Shown in pieces: positions 36,429 through 45,865 of a DNA stretch of 64,000 nucleotides. The stretch is from the NCBI RefSeq assembly GCF_025742995.1, contig NZ_JAOVQM010000001.1, positions 1 through 64,000 of the forward strand. Direction: 5' to 3'. The stretch comes from Paracholeplasma manati (GTDB lineage: Bacteria; Bacillota_I; Bacilli_A; Acholeplasmatales; UBA5453). Made by a program: the position numbers and the translations under genes. The first letter of the stretch is position 1. Each line of letters begins with the position of its first letter. A model generated the notes under the pieces. It did no database searches, was not told where the DNA came from, and saw only the letters and a program-made list of their open reading frames with translations.

Positions 36429-37802
36429 TCAGTTGACATATTTGGTTTGAATCGCAGCGATGTGATCTCTTTTGACTTTATTGCTCAATCCTTTGTTCTC
36501 TAACAACAATTGATAATATATGTCATCGGTATTGATTTCTTTGATATTGATGGTTTTTAACATCTCATAAAACACGTGTTTATGTTGTACTTCTTTACAA
36601 GACACTTTGAGTTCTGATTCATCTGAGAATAAAACTATATTCCGATAATCAAATTTTACATACTTGTTGAGGATTGAAATGTGCATTTCATTCTGTTTAA
36701 CAGGATTGATGACATCGTATGAATTGGATTGGGTATACAATTTACCGCCTGGTTTATATCGATAACTACTTTTAATGACTTGTAACCAAGGGTCTTTTGT
36801 ATATGAACCGAATATGGTACCTTGGTAATCTTTACATTCAATAACGAATATGTGTCCTTTATAAAACAATATCATATCGATTTCAGTCGTGGGTAAAGAC
36901 TTATTATTTGTTTCTAAGTATAAACTTCGGATGATTTTACAGGTTTGAAATCTTCTTCTGAGACCTGTTTCAATTAAGGATTCAAAATCATTGGTAGCAT
37001 TGGTTTGAAGGTGATCAAAATAGTCTTCGATGTCTTTTTTTGATATATCTTCTAAGCTCAACAGAACTTCAAAATAGTCGGTTAATGAGAACTTACTCTT
37101 CTTATTAGCCTCATAGTAACCTTTGATATGATCATATAAGAACTTTTGGTTGTGGCTAGAAATATGTTTGTCTATATTTATATAAAACTCTAAAACGCTT
37201 GTATATGGTGATATATCGAATTGAAATCCTTTTTGTCTTTTCTTAATTTGAAGTGCTATATCTTTATATGGCATCAATCGTGGTTTGGTTTTCAATCCAA
37301 CGTGTTTATCGATAAAAGCTTTTCTTAGCTCATCTGCTGCCTTGATTGATTCGAATAAATCATAATCTATTCGCCATTCTCGGTAAATGTAATTATCTTG
37401 ATCATATTGTTGAATAGCAGACTTTAAACTGACCATTCTCGTCTTTTTATCTTTAATTGCGAAAATTAAATCTTCATAGGATTTGATTTGATCTGCGAAA
37501 TCCAAGCTCCTAGGGTTTAGCTTATGATCATGAATATCCGCTAGGTATAGTTTTGTTCGTTCAATTAATCCCATAACATATTCATTGTTACTTAAAATAT
37601 TAGAATGTAGCTTATGAATGTTTTCGATATAACTCGCATTCTTAGATCCTTTATCCACATTCAATGTGATGTATCGAACCTTCTGATTTGTTTTATCTAA
37701 GGTTGGATTAGATAATAGGACATGTTTTTGGTTAATCTTCTTATTCAATCGTTTAAGACTATATTTACATGAAGCTATCTTGATGCTTTCTAGTATATTC
37801 AT
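36429..37802 (-). CDS. NERD nuclease-related-domain protein
   Basis: About 457 residues. A long lysine-rich helical region comes first. The C-terminal third is a NERD domain: ESLIETGLRRRF, then TTEIDMILF (Asp) and HIFVIECKDYQGTIFG (Glu-x-Lys), the nuclease-fold core. It probably cuts or binds nucleic acid; the role is unknown. The ATG at 37800-37802, 5 bases after AGGTGG, is better than the GTG at 37811. It is downstream of the membrane-protein gene with a 24-base gap. Confidence 0.78.
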   Translation of the reverse strand: MNILESIKIASCKYSLKRLNKKINQKHVLLSNPTLDKTNQKVRYITLNVDKGSKNASYIENIHKLHSNILSNNEYVMGLIERTKLYLADIHDHKLNPRSLDFADQIKSYEDLIFAIKDKKTRMVSLKSAIQQYDQDNYIYREWRIDYDLFESIKAADELRKAFIDKHVGLKTKPRLMPYKDIALQIKKRQKGFQFDISPYTSVLEFYINIDKHISSHNQKFLYDHIKGYYEANKKSKFSLTDYFEVLLSLEDISKKDIEDYFDHLQTNATNDFESLIETGLRRRFQTCKIIRSLYLETNNKSLPTTEIDMILFYKGHIFVIECKDYQGTIFGSYTKDPWLQVIKSSYRYKPGGKLYTQSNSYDVINPVKQNEMHISILNKYVKFDYRNIVLFSDESELKVSCKEVQHKHVFYEMLKTINIKEINTDDIYYQLLLENKGLSNKVKRDHIAAIQTKYVN

Positions 37803-37826
37803 GATAACCACCTGATTAATCTATGT

Positions 37827-38675
37827 TTACAGCCAAGCAAAAAACAGGATAACAAGCATCGCTCCAAAGAGAAAATCCCATTGAGTGTCTATGAATTTAG
37901 GATACTTCATTTTAATCCTTTTAAATACACCCGAAGATAATATATGAATGAGCATAATTGGAGTAGCCAATAATGATATGATGATACTATCTTCCACACT
38001 GAACCTTGATATTGGATTATTTAAAAAATAAACCGCTGAAATTATCATCAATAACTCTAAGAAAGCGAAATAGAATAAAAAGAGCTTATTCGGTAATGCC
38101 ATACGTAGTTCTACTACATCCATGGTTTGATCTTTCGATATGAATTGGATGATGTCTTTGGTAGTACTATAAATATGGTATTTAAACATCGACTGATAAG
38201 TAGCATGGAATGCTTCCTTATCAGAGATGCTATCTTTATGGATCAATAAAGTCACTTCTTTTATGTCTGTGATACTATAGGACTTCAATTCATCTTCAAT
38301 CCCTGTTTCAAAAGGTATCAATGTTTTCTTAGCGGTTCTAATGAATAGTTGATTTTTCTTATAAATGAGGGTTGTCGTATCTGGAAAGATATAAACCATC
38401 CCTTGATTATCTTTTAAGTACACGTAGTCTTGTTCTGATTTGCATACTTCAATCGGCAGTCCTAATCTTAATGCTGTATGATAGGTTCTCAATACTTCAT
38501 TGGTCATAGCCAATAGGAAGTAATTCAGTTTTGTTTGTTGATAAAAAGGACTTCTCTTATATCGATATCGTTCAAAAGGTGAAACAACCAAATACCCCAT
38601 TAACCATATCAGCAAGATTACCGCTAATAAAGGTGATAATACAATTAATAATAAAATAGATGAAAAATTCTTCAT
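37827..38675 (-). CDS. membrane protein of unknown function
   Basis: About 282 residues: one or two N-terminal membrane segments, a ~170-residue soluble domain, then three hydrophobic segments at the C-terminus. No family recognised. AAGGAG is 6 bases before the ATG at 38673-38675. It is likely cotranscribed with the NERD gene, which suggests a membrane-anchored partner. Confidence 0.65.
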   Translation of the reverse strand: MKNFSSILLLIVLSPLLAVILLIWLMGYLVVSPFERYRYKRSPFYQQTKLNYFLLAMTNEVLRTYHTALRLGLPIEVCKSEQDYVYLKDNQGMVYIFPDTTTLIYKKNQLFIRTAKKTLIPFETGIEDELKSYSITDIKEVTLLIHKDSISDKEAFHATYQSMFKYHIYSTTKDIIQFISKDQTMDVVELRMALPNKLFLFYFAFLELLMIISAVYFLNNPISRFSVEDSIIISLLATPIMLIHILSSGVFKRIKMKYPKFIDTQWDFLFGAMLVILFFAWL

Positions 38676-38717
38676 AGTCAACTCCTTATGTAACCTAGGT
38701 TCAATCTCGTGTTTATT

Positions 38718-39218
38718 TTATTTAACTTCCCACATTCTAAACCAATCAATGTCATATGGACCTAAACTGTCCATGCGTAAGGAAATACTGGATGGCAAAT
38801 TAATTACTTTCAATAATAAGTTTACAGTATATACTACCTCATCAAAAACATATTCAAACGTAAATCTGTATTCATTAGGATTACCTCCTATAGCATTTCC
38901 ACCTAAAAAGAGGAGTGGATAATATACTTCGTCCTCATCGTTTTTTTGAATGGATAATTTGACTTGATAATACTTATGGTTATCTCTTGGGGAAGCTAAG
39001 TCATCCAATACATCAATACCTTTAGAAACATCATAGTTATCCTTAGATAGTTCGATGAACTGAACTTTTACTTTGCAAAGGATAAAATCCCCATTAGTAA
39101 TTATCTCTCGTGTTTCATAGATGCCTTCGACAATCTCCTTGGTGTGCCACCTTTTACAACTAGTAACCAGCGAAGTCAAACAAATCACGATACACAATAA
39201 TGATAATTTTTTAATCAT
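38718..39218 (-). CDS. small lipoprotein
   Basis: About 166 residues. A lipoprotein signal with lipobox LVTSC ends near residue 21. The mature part is beta-rich and unrecognised. The ATG at 39216-39218 follows GAAGGTG; an upstream TTG is less likely. It lies 42 bases before the membrane-protein gene on the same strand. Confidence 0.7.
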   Translation of the reverse strand: MIKKLSLLCIVICLTSLVTSCKRWHTKEIVEGIYETREIITNGDFILCKVKVQFIELSKDNYDVSKGIDVLDDLASPRDNHKYYQVKLSIQKNDEDEVYYPLLFLGGNAIGGNPNEYRFTFEYVFDEVVYTVNLLLKVINLPSSISLRMDSLGPYDIDWFRMWEVK

Positions 39219-39346
39219 GGTATCACCTTCCAATTCAAATCATAATACTCTAAATCTGTCCAAGTAAGTATAACCTATCCATTTGTTTAGGTTTATAAAC
39301 GTTAAGATAGTCTATTGTTTAGAAATATAAACATGGTTGTAGTTGA

Positions 39347-39841
39347 TTACCAAAAGGGTTCAAGCTTCACATCGATGTGATGCTTGATATCTGCAATGGT
39401 AACAACATCTTCATCCAAATTAAAAGAATAGCCAATCTTATCCTTATGAACATAACCTTTATAAGGGGTTGCCTTAATGTAACAAACGCTTTGGATATCT
39501 TCATTATTGACTTCTTTATACCAATGATGAAAGACTTTTAAGAATACTTCTCTAATGTCTTTATTGACTACATCCAATGGGTGTCCTGTAACATAAGCTT
39601 TACACCAAAAGCGGTTGTGTCCACCATCGGATATCATCACATAAGGATTGCTTTGGATTTCTTTAACATAGTTACAATTCAGATCGGTAACAATCCAAAA
39701 TGAACCTTGATAATAAAAGCTATCGACAGATCTCACTGTAGGGACATTGTCTTTTGCTGTAACAACCAAAACGATTGAATCGTTTTGGAACTTCTCTTGA
39801 ATGATGTCTAATACACCACTGCTTTGAACTTTATTTGTCAT
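39347..39841 (-). CDS. pyridoxamine 5'-phosphate oxidase-like flavin protein
   Basis: 164 residues with the split-barrel pattern of PNPOx-like FMN proteins: PTVRSVDSFYYQGSFWIVTD, VKEIQSNPYVMISDG, then RFWCKAYVTGHPLDV. Such proteins bind FMN or F420 and reduce small molecules; the substrate is not predictable. It is not a canonical PdxH. AGAGG precedes the ATG. Confidence 0.75.
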   Translation of the reverse strand: MTNKVQSSGVLDIIQEKFQNDSIVLVVTAKDNVPTVRSVDSFYYQGSFWIVTDLNCNYVKEIQSNPYVMISDGGHNRFWCKAYVTGHPLDVVNKDIREVFLKVFHHWYKEVNNEDIQSVCYIKATPYKGYVHKDKIGYSFNLDEDVVTIADIKHHIDVKLEPFW

Positions 39842-39911
39842 GTGTTTACCTCTTTAATATGAATCGATTCATTATTCTTATTTTATCAATAAATCTTACA
39901 TTTTAAACATT

Positions 39912-39955
39912 TAATTTATAAAAATAGGTCAGTGATTTTTCTCACTGACCTATTT
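39912..39955 (-). terminator. strong terminator of the lipoprotein operon
   Basis: A perfect 14-bp stem (39922-39935 with 39942-39955), with a T-rich tail on the minus strand. Confidence 0.93.
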
Positions 39956-39967
39956 GGGTATGTTTAA

Positions 39968-40672
39968 TTAGTTTGAATTGGAATCTGTTTTCATATAGAC
40001 AACCACATCTCTTTGTGGCATGCTGCTAAAATCAAATAAGGTATCTGAATCTGCTTCGACCCATCCGATGAAGTCTAGAGGATACAGGGGCTCATAAGGA
40101 ATGACTGTATCTCCTGCCTTGAAATCGACCGTGATTTGAGCGGATTCTGATATATAAAATGTTAGTTTGTACATTTTAGGTGTCCAATAACCATATAAAG
40201 TAATATCCCTCGTTAACAGGGTGACTTGATCAGCGTTTTGAGTCAATTCTACATCAAAATACCAACCCACAAAATCATAGCCTTCTTTTTCAGGGGTATA
40301 ATCCGGTAAAATGAGTGATTCAGTATGTAAAATGCTTACTGGTTCTATGGTAGTGTCTCCATTTGTAACAAACTGAATCTCAAAAGACTTTTCTTCAAAT
40401 ACCGGAAATAACCAGGTGGTTTCATTGAGAATGGTTTCCTCATTGAGTACAGGACCACCAAGCGTTTTCCATCCTACAAATTCATATCCAGGCAATTTTG
40501 GTTCATAATAATGTGATTCTAATGATTCCCCAGGCATCACATCCACAGTCATAGGTGTAAATGCGTAGAAGTCATTGGTGAAATGGATATGAATGGTTTC
40601 AGTTGTTTCACTTGGTTGTTTGGAACACCCTGTTAGGAGTAATAATAAAAGGATGAGTATTATTTTTTTCAT
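39968..40672 (-). CDS. lipoprotein with InlB B-repeats
   Basis: 234 residues. Signal peptide with lipobox LLLTGC. At least two InlB/Listeria-Bacteroides B-repeats are visible (YEFVGWKT and YDFVGWYF with LYGYWTPK). These are surface modules that mediate contacts with other proteins or surfaces. AGGAG precedes the ATG. It is the last of three lipoprotein genes in a row. Confidence 0.82.
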   Translation of the reverse strand: MKKIILILLLLLLTGCSKQPSETTETIHIHFTNDFYAFTPMTVDVMPGESLESHYYEPKLPGYEFVGWKTLGGPVLNEETILNETTWLFPVFEEKSFEIQFVTNGDTTIEPVSILHTESLILPDYTPEKEGYDFVGWYFDVELTQNADQVTLLTRDITLYGYWTPKMYKLTFYISESAQITVDFKAGDTVIPYEPLYPLDFIGWVEADSDTLFDFSSMPQRDVVVYMKTDSNSN

Positions 40673-40692
40673 ATGAATTCGTCTCCTAATAT

Positions 40693-42045
40693 TTATGATA
40701 AATTCACTTCAGTACATTTAAACTGATAGTTCACGAGATAACTACGTTCACTATAAACCATGACATAGTAAGTGCCTAGGGTTATTTCATAGGTAATATG
40801 ACTCATATTCGGTATAGGTTCAACCAAATTCCCCATAGAGTCATATACTTGAAACAATGCAGTTGCACTCAAGTCTATCTGATAAAAACCACCATCGACA
40901 TCCAAACGATAATAATACTGTGCTTCAGGTGGAATATACCCGTAATAAGTCTCATTAAGTAGAATGGACTCATCTGCTAAAACAGGGTTTGGAACTGGTA
41001 AAACATGATAGGTTTCTAGATTGATTGGATTAAACACATTAAATGTATAATAGGTTTCAATCTGAATCCGTCTTAAACCCACCCAAAGACTGACTGATAC
41101 GAGCAGTCTCGTATGTAGGTCTGCGAATGTGATTTCTATATCTTCATTACGAACTGTGTTTTGCCACGCATGTAAGGTTTCTTCATCCATAAATAAAGCT
41201 TCAAACAATTCATCGCTAGGTCCTCTAACGACAAAGTCACCATTCTCTATGCTGTATTCCCATGAGTCATCGAGTTCATAGAGTGTACTATCAACGACTT
41301 GCTCAATGTCTTCTTTCGCAATCACGATTTGTTTTTGAATGTATTGATTGGTTTGATACTGACTCAATGTGAAAACATCGATGTCTCCATCACTGTTTTC
41401 CATCATGAGCGTACCGGATAAATCGCTATAGATGGATTCGTTATAATACGGTTCAGCACGGAACGTGTTTTTAACAAAACTGGTGGTGGTAATCCCACCT
41501 TCAGTGATGTGAATATACGATTCAGTGAATAAGGTGTTGTACGGTTGATTGTATTTTTCTAACATGGTATCTAAACTTTGTTTCGCGGTTAAACTCGCTT
41601 GTTCTGCTAACGCGACGGTTACGTCATTGGTCATGACTTTACCAGATATCTCAGTAACCGCGACTAAGAGAAACGTCTTTAGCCCTGAATAAGTGAGAAC
41701 TTCAGAGGCTTGAGCCAAATTGGTAAATGAAATGGGGAATTCATCAGAATGATAGGTGGTGCCTAAAACGGTCACTTCAGTCTGTAAAAGGACTGTCGCT
41801 TCAACATCGACCATGATGCCATTTGGGTATTTGGTTTCAAAGAAGACTTCGAGTTGTTTATCTGCATCTACCCTATCTAAATGATGGTGTCTAAAAGTGA
41901 TGTATTTTGAATAGTTTTCTAGCGTTAAATCATAGGTATACTTATATGTGATTTCTTCTGGTGTTTCTTCCGTTGGTTGTTTAGAAACACAACCCACCAA
42001 ACTCAATCCAAATAAGATCACAAAAACCCATTTTAATAATTTCAT
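40693..42045 (-). CDS. large lipoprotein of unknown function
   Basis: 450 residues with signal peptide and lipobox LSLVGC. The mature protein is mostly beta-rich; the C-terminal ~80 residues (YYRLDVDGGFYQIDLSATAL) look like a pre-peptidase or beta-sandwich domain. GAAGG precedes the ATG. It lies between two InlB-repeat lipoproteins, so a shared surface role is likely. Confidence 0.72.
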   Translation of the reverse strand: MKLLKWVFVILFGLSLVGCVSKQPTEETPEEITYKYTYDLTLENYSKYITFRHHHLDRVDADKQLEVFFETKYPNGIMVDVEATVLLQTEVTVLGTTYHSDEFPISFTNLAQASEVLTYSGLKTFLLVAVTEISGKVMTNDVTVALAEQASLTAKQSLDTMLEKYNQPYNTLFTESYIHITEGGITTTSFVKNTFRAEPYYNESIYSDLSGTLMMENSDGDIDVFTLSQYQTNQYIQKQIVIAKEDIEQVVDSTLYELDDSWEYSIENGDFVVRGPSDELFEALFMDEETLHAWQNTVRNEDIEITFADLHTRLLVSVSLWVGLRRIQIETYYTFNVFNPINLETYHVLPVPNPVLADESILLNETYYGYIPPEAQYYYRLDVDGGFYQIDLSATALFQVYDSMGNLVEPIPNMSHITYEITLGTYYVMVYSERSYLVNYQFKCTEVNLS

Positions 42046-42067
42046 AATACGACCTTCTTTCTAAGAC

Positions 42068-42763
42068 TTATTTATATTTCGCATACAGCGTGATGTTTCT
42101 TTTAGGCATATCACTAGGGAACACGAATGGTACCATCGGATTGGTTTCATACCAATAATCAAAATCGTCATACTTGCTCATACTGATGGTTGGAAAATCA
42201 TCCCCAGGATAAGCGGTGAACCTGAACCATTGACTTTCAGATAGTTGATAATATACGGTATAACTGGTCAATGTCCATTTTGCGTACAATGTGATATCAG
42301 CTTGAACAGCGTCATATTCAAAATAACGGGTGGTGCACTCAGGGTCAACAAACCAACCGATGAAATCATAATCTGGTCTGATTGGGGTCGGTGGAAAATA
42401 GGCTGTACCCTCATTGATTAATTTCGGCTTGATGGGTTCTCCCCCATTGGTTTCGAAAACCATCGAATACTGAATTGGTTCAAAAACTTCGTAGAAAAAG
42501 TAGTTGTCATGAATGGTGTCTTCTGGATAAAAGCGTTGTCCATCCATGGTTTCCCAATACAAGAACACATGATGATTTTTTCTAGGGATACCTAATGTAT
42601 CGCCTAAGGTGTTGCCTTCAGTGACGTACCTTGGATTAGAAAACAACTCATTGTTATAAATGATATGAACCGCATAGGCTCTTTTATCTCTTGAATCATG
42701 GCGTATACAACCGGTAAGGGTCATCATTAAGATAAACATTACCAATATCATCTTTTTCTTCAT
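42068..42763 (-). CDS. lipoprotein with InlB B-repeats
   Basis: About 231 residues; lipobox MTLTGC. Repeats include YDFIGWFVDPECTT followed by ITLYAKWT. The ATG at 42761-42763 is right because it starts the signal peptide, has GGGTGG upstream, and a TGATATAAT promoter box covers the earlier ATG at 42814. It resembles the lipoprotein at 39968. Confidence 0.8.
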   Translation of the reverse strand: MKKKMILVMFILMMTLTGCIRHDSRDKRAYAVHIIYNNELFSNPRYVTEGNTLGDTLGIPRKNHHVFLYWETMDGQRFYPEDTIHDNYFFYEVFEPIQYSMVFETNGGEPIKPKLINEGTAYFPPTPIRPDYDFIGWFVDPECTTRYFEYDAVQADITLYAKWTLTSYTVYYQLSESQWFRFTAYPGDDFPTISMSKYDDFDYWYETNPMVPFVFPSDMPKRNITLYAKYK

Positions 42764-42812
42764 CGCTAACCCACCCATCCAACCTTGAAATAATCGAAAT
42801 ATTGACACATTC

Positions 42813-42884
42813 ATTATATCATTATTGTTTTATTTGAATAGATTATTTTTTGATTTTTTATTACTGAAAAATTTTTCAATTATA
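42813..42884 (-). promoter_or_regulatory. two extended -10 promoters for the lipoprotein operon
   Basis: TGATATAAT occurs twice on the minus strand, with boxes at 42813-42818 and 42879-42884. The nearer one suits the start at 42763. Confidence 0.5.
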
Positions 42885-42949
42885 TCACCTATCCAATGAC
42901 AAAGTTATAGGTAACTCTAAACGAATACAAAGAATGGCTTTATCACGAG

Positions 42950-42982
42950 AAAAAGACCCACAAGTTCATCGCTTGTGGGTCT
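42950..42982 (-). terminator. terminator after the GH81 gene
   Basis: An 11-bp stem AGACCCACAAG/CTTGTGGGTCT (42954-42964, 42972-42982), followed by five T on the minus strand. Confidence 0.93.
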
Positions 42983-42986
42983 ATTA

Positions 42987-45701
42987 TTACTTCAGTTTGA
43001 TTGAAACAAAGGTATTCGCTTTCACCGTTTTGGTGATGGTTGAATCGTTTGGTCCATGGAAAGTGATCGTTTGTGTACTATCCGATGGGTTCCAAACCAA
43101 CGCATACACACTACCATCTTTAGCATAGACCGATGAGGATACATGCTTGTGGATTTCCATGATGTAATCACTACTTCTACTACCATAGGTTTGTAAACCA
43201 TGGAGTAAGTAATAGGTTTGAGATAAATCACTAGGGTAATCATCATTTAAAATCTTATTGGCGTCAAATTGTGAAATAGCGAGTGATGGATTGATTAACG
43301 CTTGAATACTCCACATATTGGCGAACCACGTATCTAAGGTGTTGTTTTTAGCGGTTAAATACGTTTGATAGATGGCAGCGAGCTTGGTCTTTTCTTCTGG
43401 GGTAACTGCGTAGTTTGATATGTATTCACCATTTGGTAACCACTGGATGCCATAGATAAACGTAGGGTTCGCACCAAACCATGTGGCGTAATCGTATTTA
43501 CCGCCCCAAATCATCCCTGCCACAGCAGCGTATTGTTTATAGTTATCTTTAAAGACAACCCCTTCATAATCAAACATATAGGTCTTCGCACTCGATAACT
43601 CATGCACAAAACCGTAGATTGCAGCGTCTCTTAACTGTTTGTCGCCTTTTTGTAAAGCCCATAGATAACCACCAACCCATGACTGAATCGCTTCACTTGA
43701 GGATTCGATGTTGTTCCCTTCTGCGAAGGTCCCGAAACCATGTGCCCAGGTATGACCTGCCCATGCGTCAAAGGATCTCAAATAAGCATAATTATAATCA
43801 CCTTTAACAGGGGTCATATAATCGGCTAGTAACGTATCTACCACGCCACCAAAATCGGTGGTGAAGGATTTATCATACATCGCTAATACCGCAGACGCGT
43901 AAATCAGATAGCCATGCGTGAACGCGTGGTCTGATAATTCGCTCGCGGTATTGAAATCATTGTTTGAATAATACACACTACCCCAACGTTCGTTGTAGTT
44001 TAAGTAGCGTTTGTCGGCTGAACCAGAATAGGTGTACCAATCGGATAAGACATATCGTAATCTCAAAATCAAATCATCTTTCATCGAATCGTTACCGATT
44101 TGATCAGCGATGATGATCCCTTGAGCGAGTGGATAGATGGCTTTACTGTTCCAATAAGGCCCTTCATCATTTAAGAAGTTCTCCGTATCATTGGTTCTGG
44201 TACGAAGGCTTAAATCGGCCAAATAATCGTTCATGGTGTCTTTACTAAATTCACCATTGGTTGGTGTGGTCATGGCTGGTAATAAGCCATAAAAGGATAA
44301 TTGTGTTTTAAAGGTATTACCTGCCATCAGTTTGAGGTGTCCTCTCACGGTTTCAAACTCATAATCGAGTAATTCAACATCACTGTTTAAGTAATGGTGT
44401 GGTAATAAGAATTGTACCGAAGTATCGGTATCGTCTTTTAGATACTGAATAGCGTTATGATACGTAGTTTCAACGATGGAGGTTTTGTGATTTACTTCAT
44501 AGGTCACTTCGCCTTTAATGGTTTTAACAAACGCGTGTTCATGATAAAACTGTGCTTCCGATAGACTTTGAATCGCAGCGACTGTAAAATAGTTATCCGA
44601 TAGATTCATACTGATACGGTTGTTATTGATTGAAAAACTACTGCCTTCGGTGGTTGAGATTAAGAAGAAACGATCACCAAAGATGGGTTGTCCTACTTGG
44701 GCTGGACGACTGGTTTGATAGCCAATGTGTTTTTGAACATATTTTACAATTAAAGCGTCCCCATTGTGGGTGCCTGTCACGGCTTGACCATCGATGTTAT
44801 AAAATTCAATCCCTGAAGCGCCGGCTGGCACCACATTGATGTATGGGTTACTGTTATTCATCACTTCTGCGAAGATATATGGTGACCCTTGGTTGTAGGT
44901 GAGTACCATGTGGTCTTGAGGTTGTGAGACATTGCGCATCGCGACACTGACTGAACTTTGTGAGTAATCGACCACATGGGTTTGATACCCTTCATTGAGT
45001 GTGGATGTCTTTAAATACATATCTGGTAATACTAGAGAGAAATTCGCCATGGTATTAAAACCATCAGGATTCCAATATTGAACAAAACCAGCCCCTGGGT
45101 TTGTTACTTCAGCCCCTAGATTGGAGAAAGAACTTCTGAGTGGGTTCGTATAAATCCCATTACTGCCGCCATAGTTTTGAACGAGTAAAGATGTCCACCA
45201 ACCATTAGAAGGTACAGCTTGGTTTAATAGTTCTGGGTTAATGAATTGTGGGTTAATAGGATGGGTTAAATCGGATGCCGTACCGACACGGTATGAACCC
45301 GCTTCTAAATTCACTTGTGGTTGAGAAACTTGATTTCGTGTGATCGTAGGTCTGGTAATGGTTCCCGCAACCACAGTGACTTTACGGGTTTTATCGATCG
45401 ATTCATCGCCATAATTAAGCTTATAAGACAAGGTTTGTTCACCAAGCTTACCATAGTTGACATGGCCGGTGACTTCAAACAGATATGAAATGTTTTCGTC
45501 TTTTTCATTGAGTACTTCTACCCCTTGAAGTGGGTGGAAATATTGGTTTTGAGTAATCGTGATATCCTCTAAGCCTTCAATCGATTCGATTGACTTTGGT
45601 AAGACTTCATCCTCATCCTCTGGTATATTGGATTTGGGTTTACACCCTGAAAGTAGAATCAATGTAAGGATTAAAACCATGAGCCATCTCTTTTTGAACA
45701 T
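42987..45701 (-). CDS. GH81 family endo-beta-1,3-glucanase lipoprotein
   Basis: 904 residues. Lipobox ILLSGC, a ~80-residue N-terminal Ig-like region, then a GH81 catalytic domain: SNGWWTSLLVQN, the HAFTHGYLIYASAVLAMYD block, FDAWAGHTWAHG and the acidic GNNIESSSEA. The enzyme cuts beta-1,3-glucans such as laminarin, callose or fungal walls outside the cell. GGAGG precedes the ATG. It is monocistronic, ending at its own hairpin. It fits an organism living on plant, algal or fungal matter. Confidence 0.88.
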   Translation of the reverse strand: MFKKRWLMVLILTLILLSGCKPKSNIPEDEDEVLPKSIESIEGLEDITITQNQYFHPLQGVEVLNEKDENISYLFEVTGHVNYGKLGEQTLSYKLNYGDESIDKTRKVTVVAGTITRPTITRNQVSQPQVNLEAGSYRVGTASDLTHPINPQFINPELLNQAVPSNGWWTSLLVQNYGGSNGIYTNPLRSSFSNLGAEVTNPGAGFVQYWNPDGFNTMANFSLVLPDMYLKTSTLNEGYQTHVVDYSQSSVSVAMRNVSQPQDHMVLTYNQGSPYIFAEVMNNSNPYINVVPAGASGIEFYNIDGQAVTGTHNGDALIVKYVQKHIGYQTSRPAQVGQPIFGDRFFLISTTEGSSFSINNNRISMNLSDNYFTVAAIQSLSEAQFYHEHAFVKTIKGEVTYEVNHKTSIVETTYHNAIQYLKDDTDTSVQFLLPHHYLNSDVELLDYEFETVRGHLKLMAGNTFKTQLSFYGLLPAMTTPTNGEFSKDTMNDYLADLSLRTRTNDTENFLNDEGPYWNSKAIYPLAQGIIIADQIGNDSMKDDLILRLRYVLSDWYTYSGSADKRYLNYNERWGSVYYSNNDFNTASELSDHAFTHGYLIYASAVLAMYDKSFTTDFGGVVDTLLADYMTPVKGDYNYAYLRSFDAWAGHTWAHGFGTFAEGNNIESSSEAIQSWVGGYLWALQKGDKQLRDAAIYGFVHELSSAKTYMFDYEGVVFKDNYKQYAAVAGMIWGGKYDYATWFGANPTFIYGIQWLPNGEYISNYAVTPEEKTKLAAIYQTYLTAKNNTLDTWFANMWSIQALINPSLAISQFDANKILNDDYPSDLSQTYYLLHGLQTYGSRSSDYIMEIHKHVSSSVYAKDGSVYALVWNPSDSTQTITFHGPNDSTITKTVKANTFVSIKLK

Positions 45702-45821
45702 GAAAAACCTCCATAATTTACTGTATACCTCAGTATATCATAGGAAAGTTGTTGCCGTTTTGTTTCCTTTTAAAAGATTTCTAAACGGGCAAATTATCTA
45801 GAAAACGAGCCTACTATATAG

Positions 45822-45856
45822 AAAAAAACACCCAAACAGGGAGAGATGTTTGGGTG
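45822..45856 (-). terminator. terminator after ABC transporter gene
   Basis: A 10-bp stem CACCCAAACA/TGTTTGGGTG (45829-45838, 45847-45856) followed by seven T on the minus strand. Confidence 0.93.
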
Positions 45857-45865
45857 ATTTCATGT

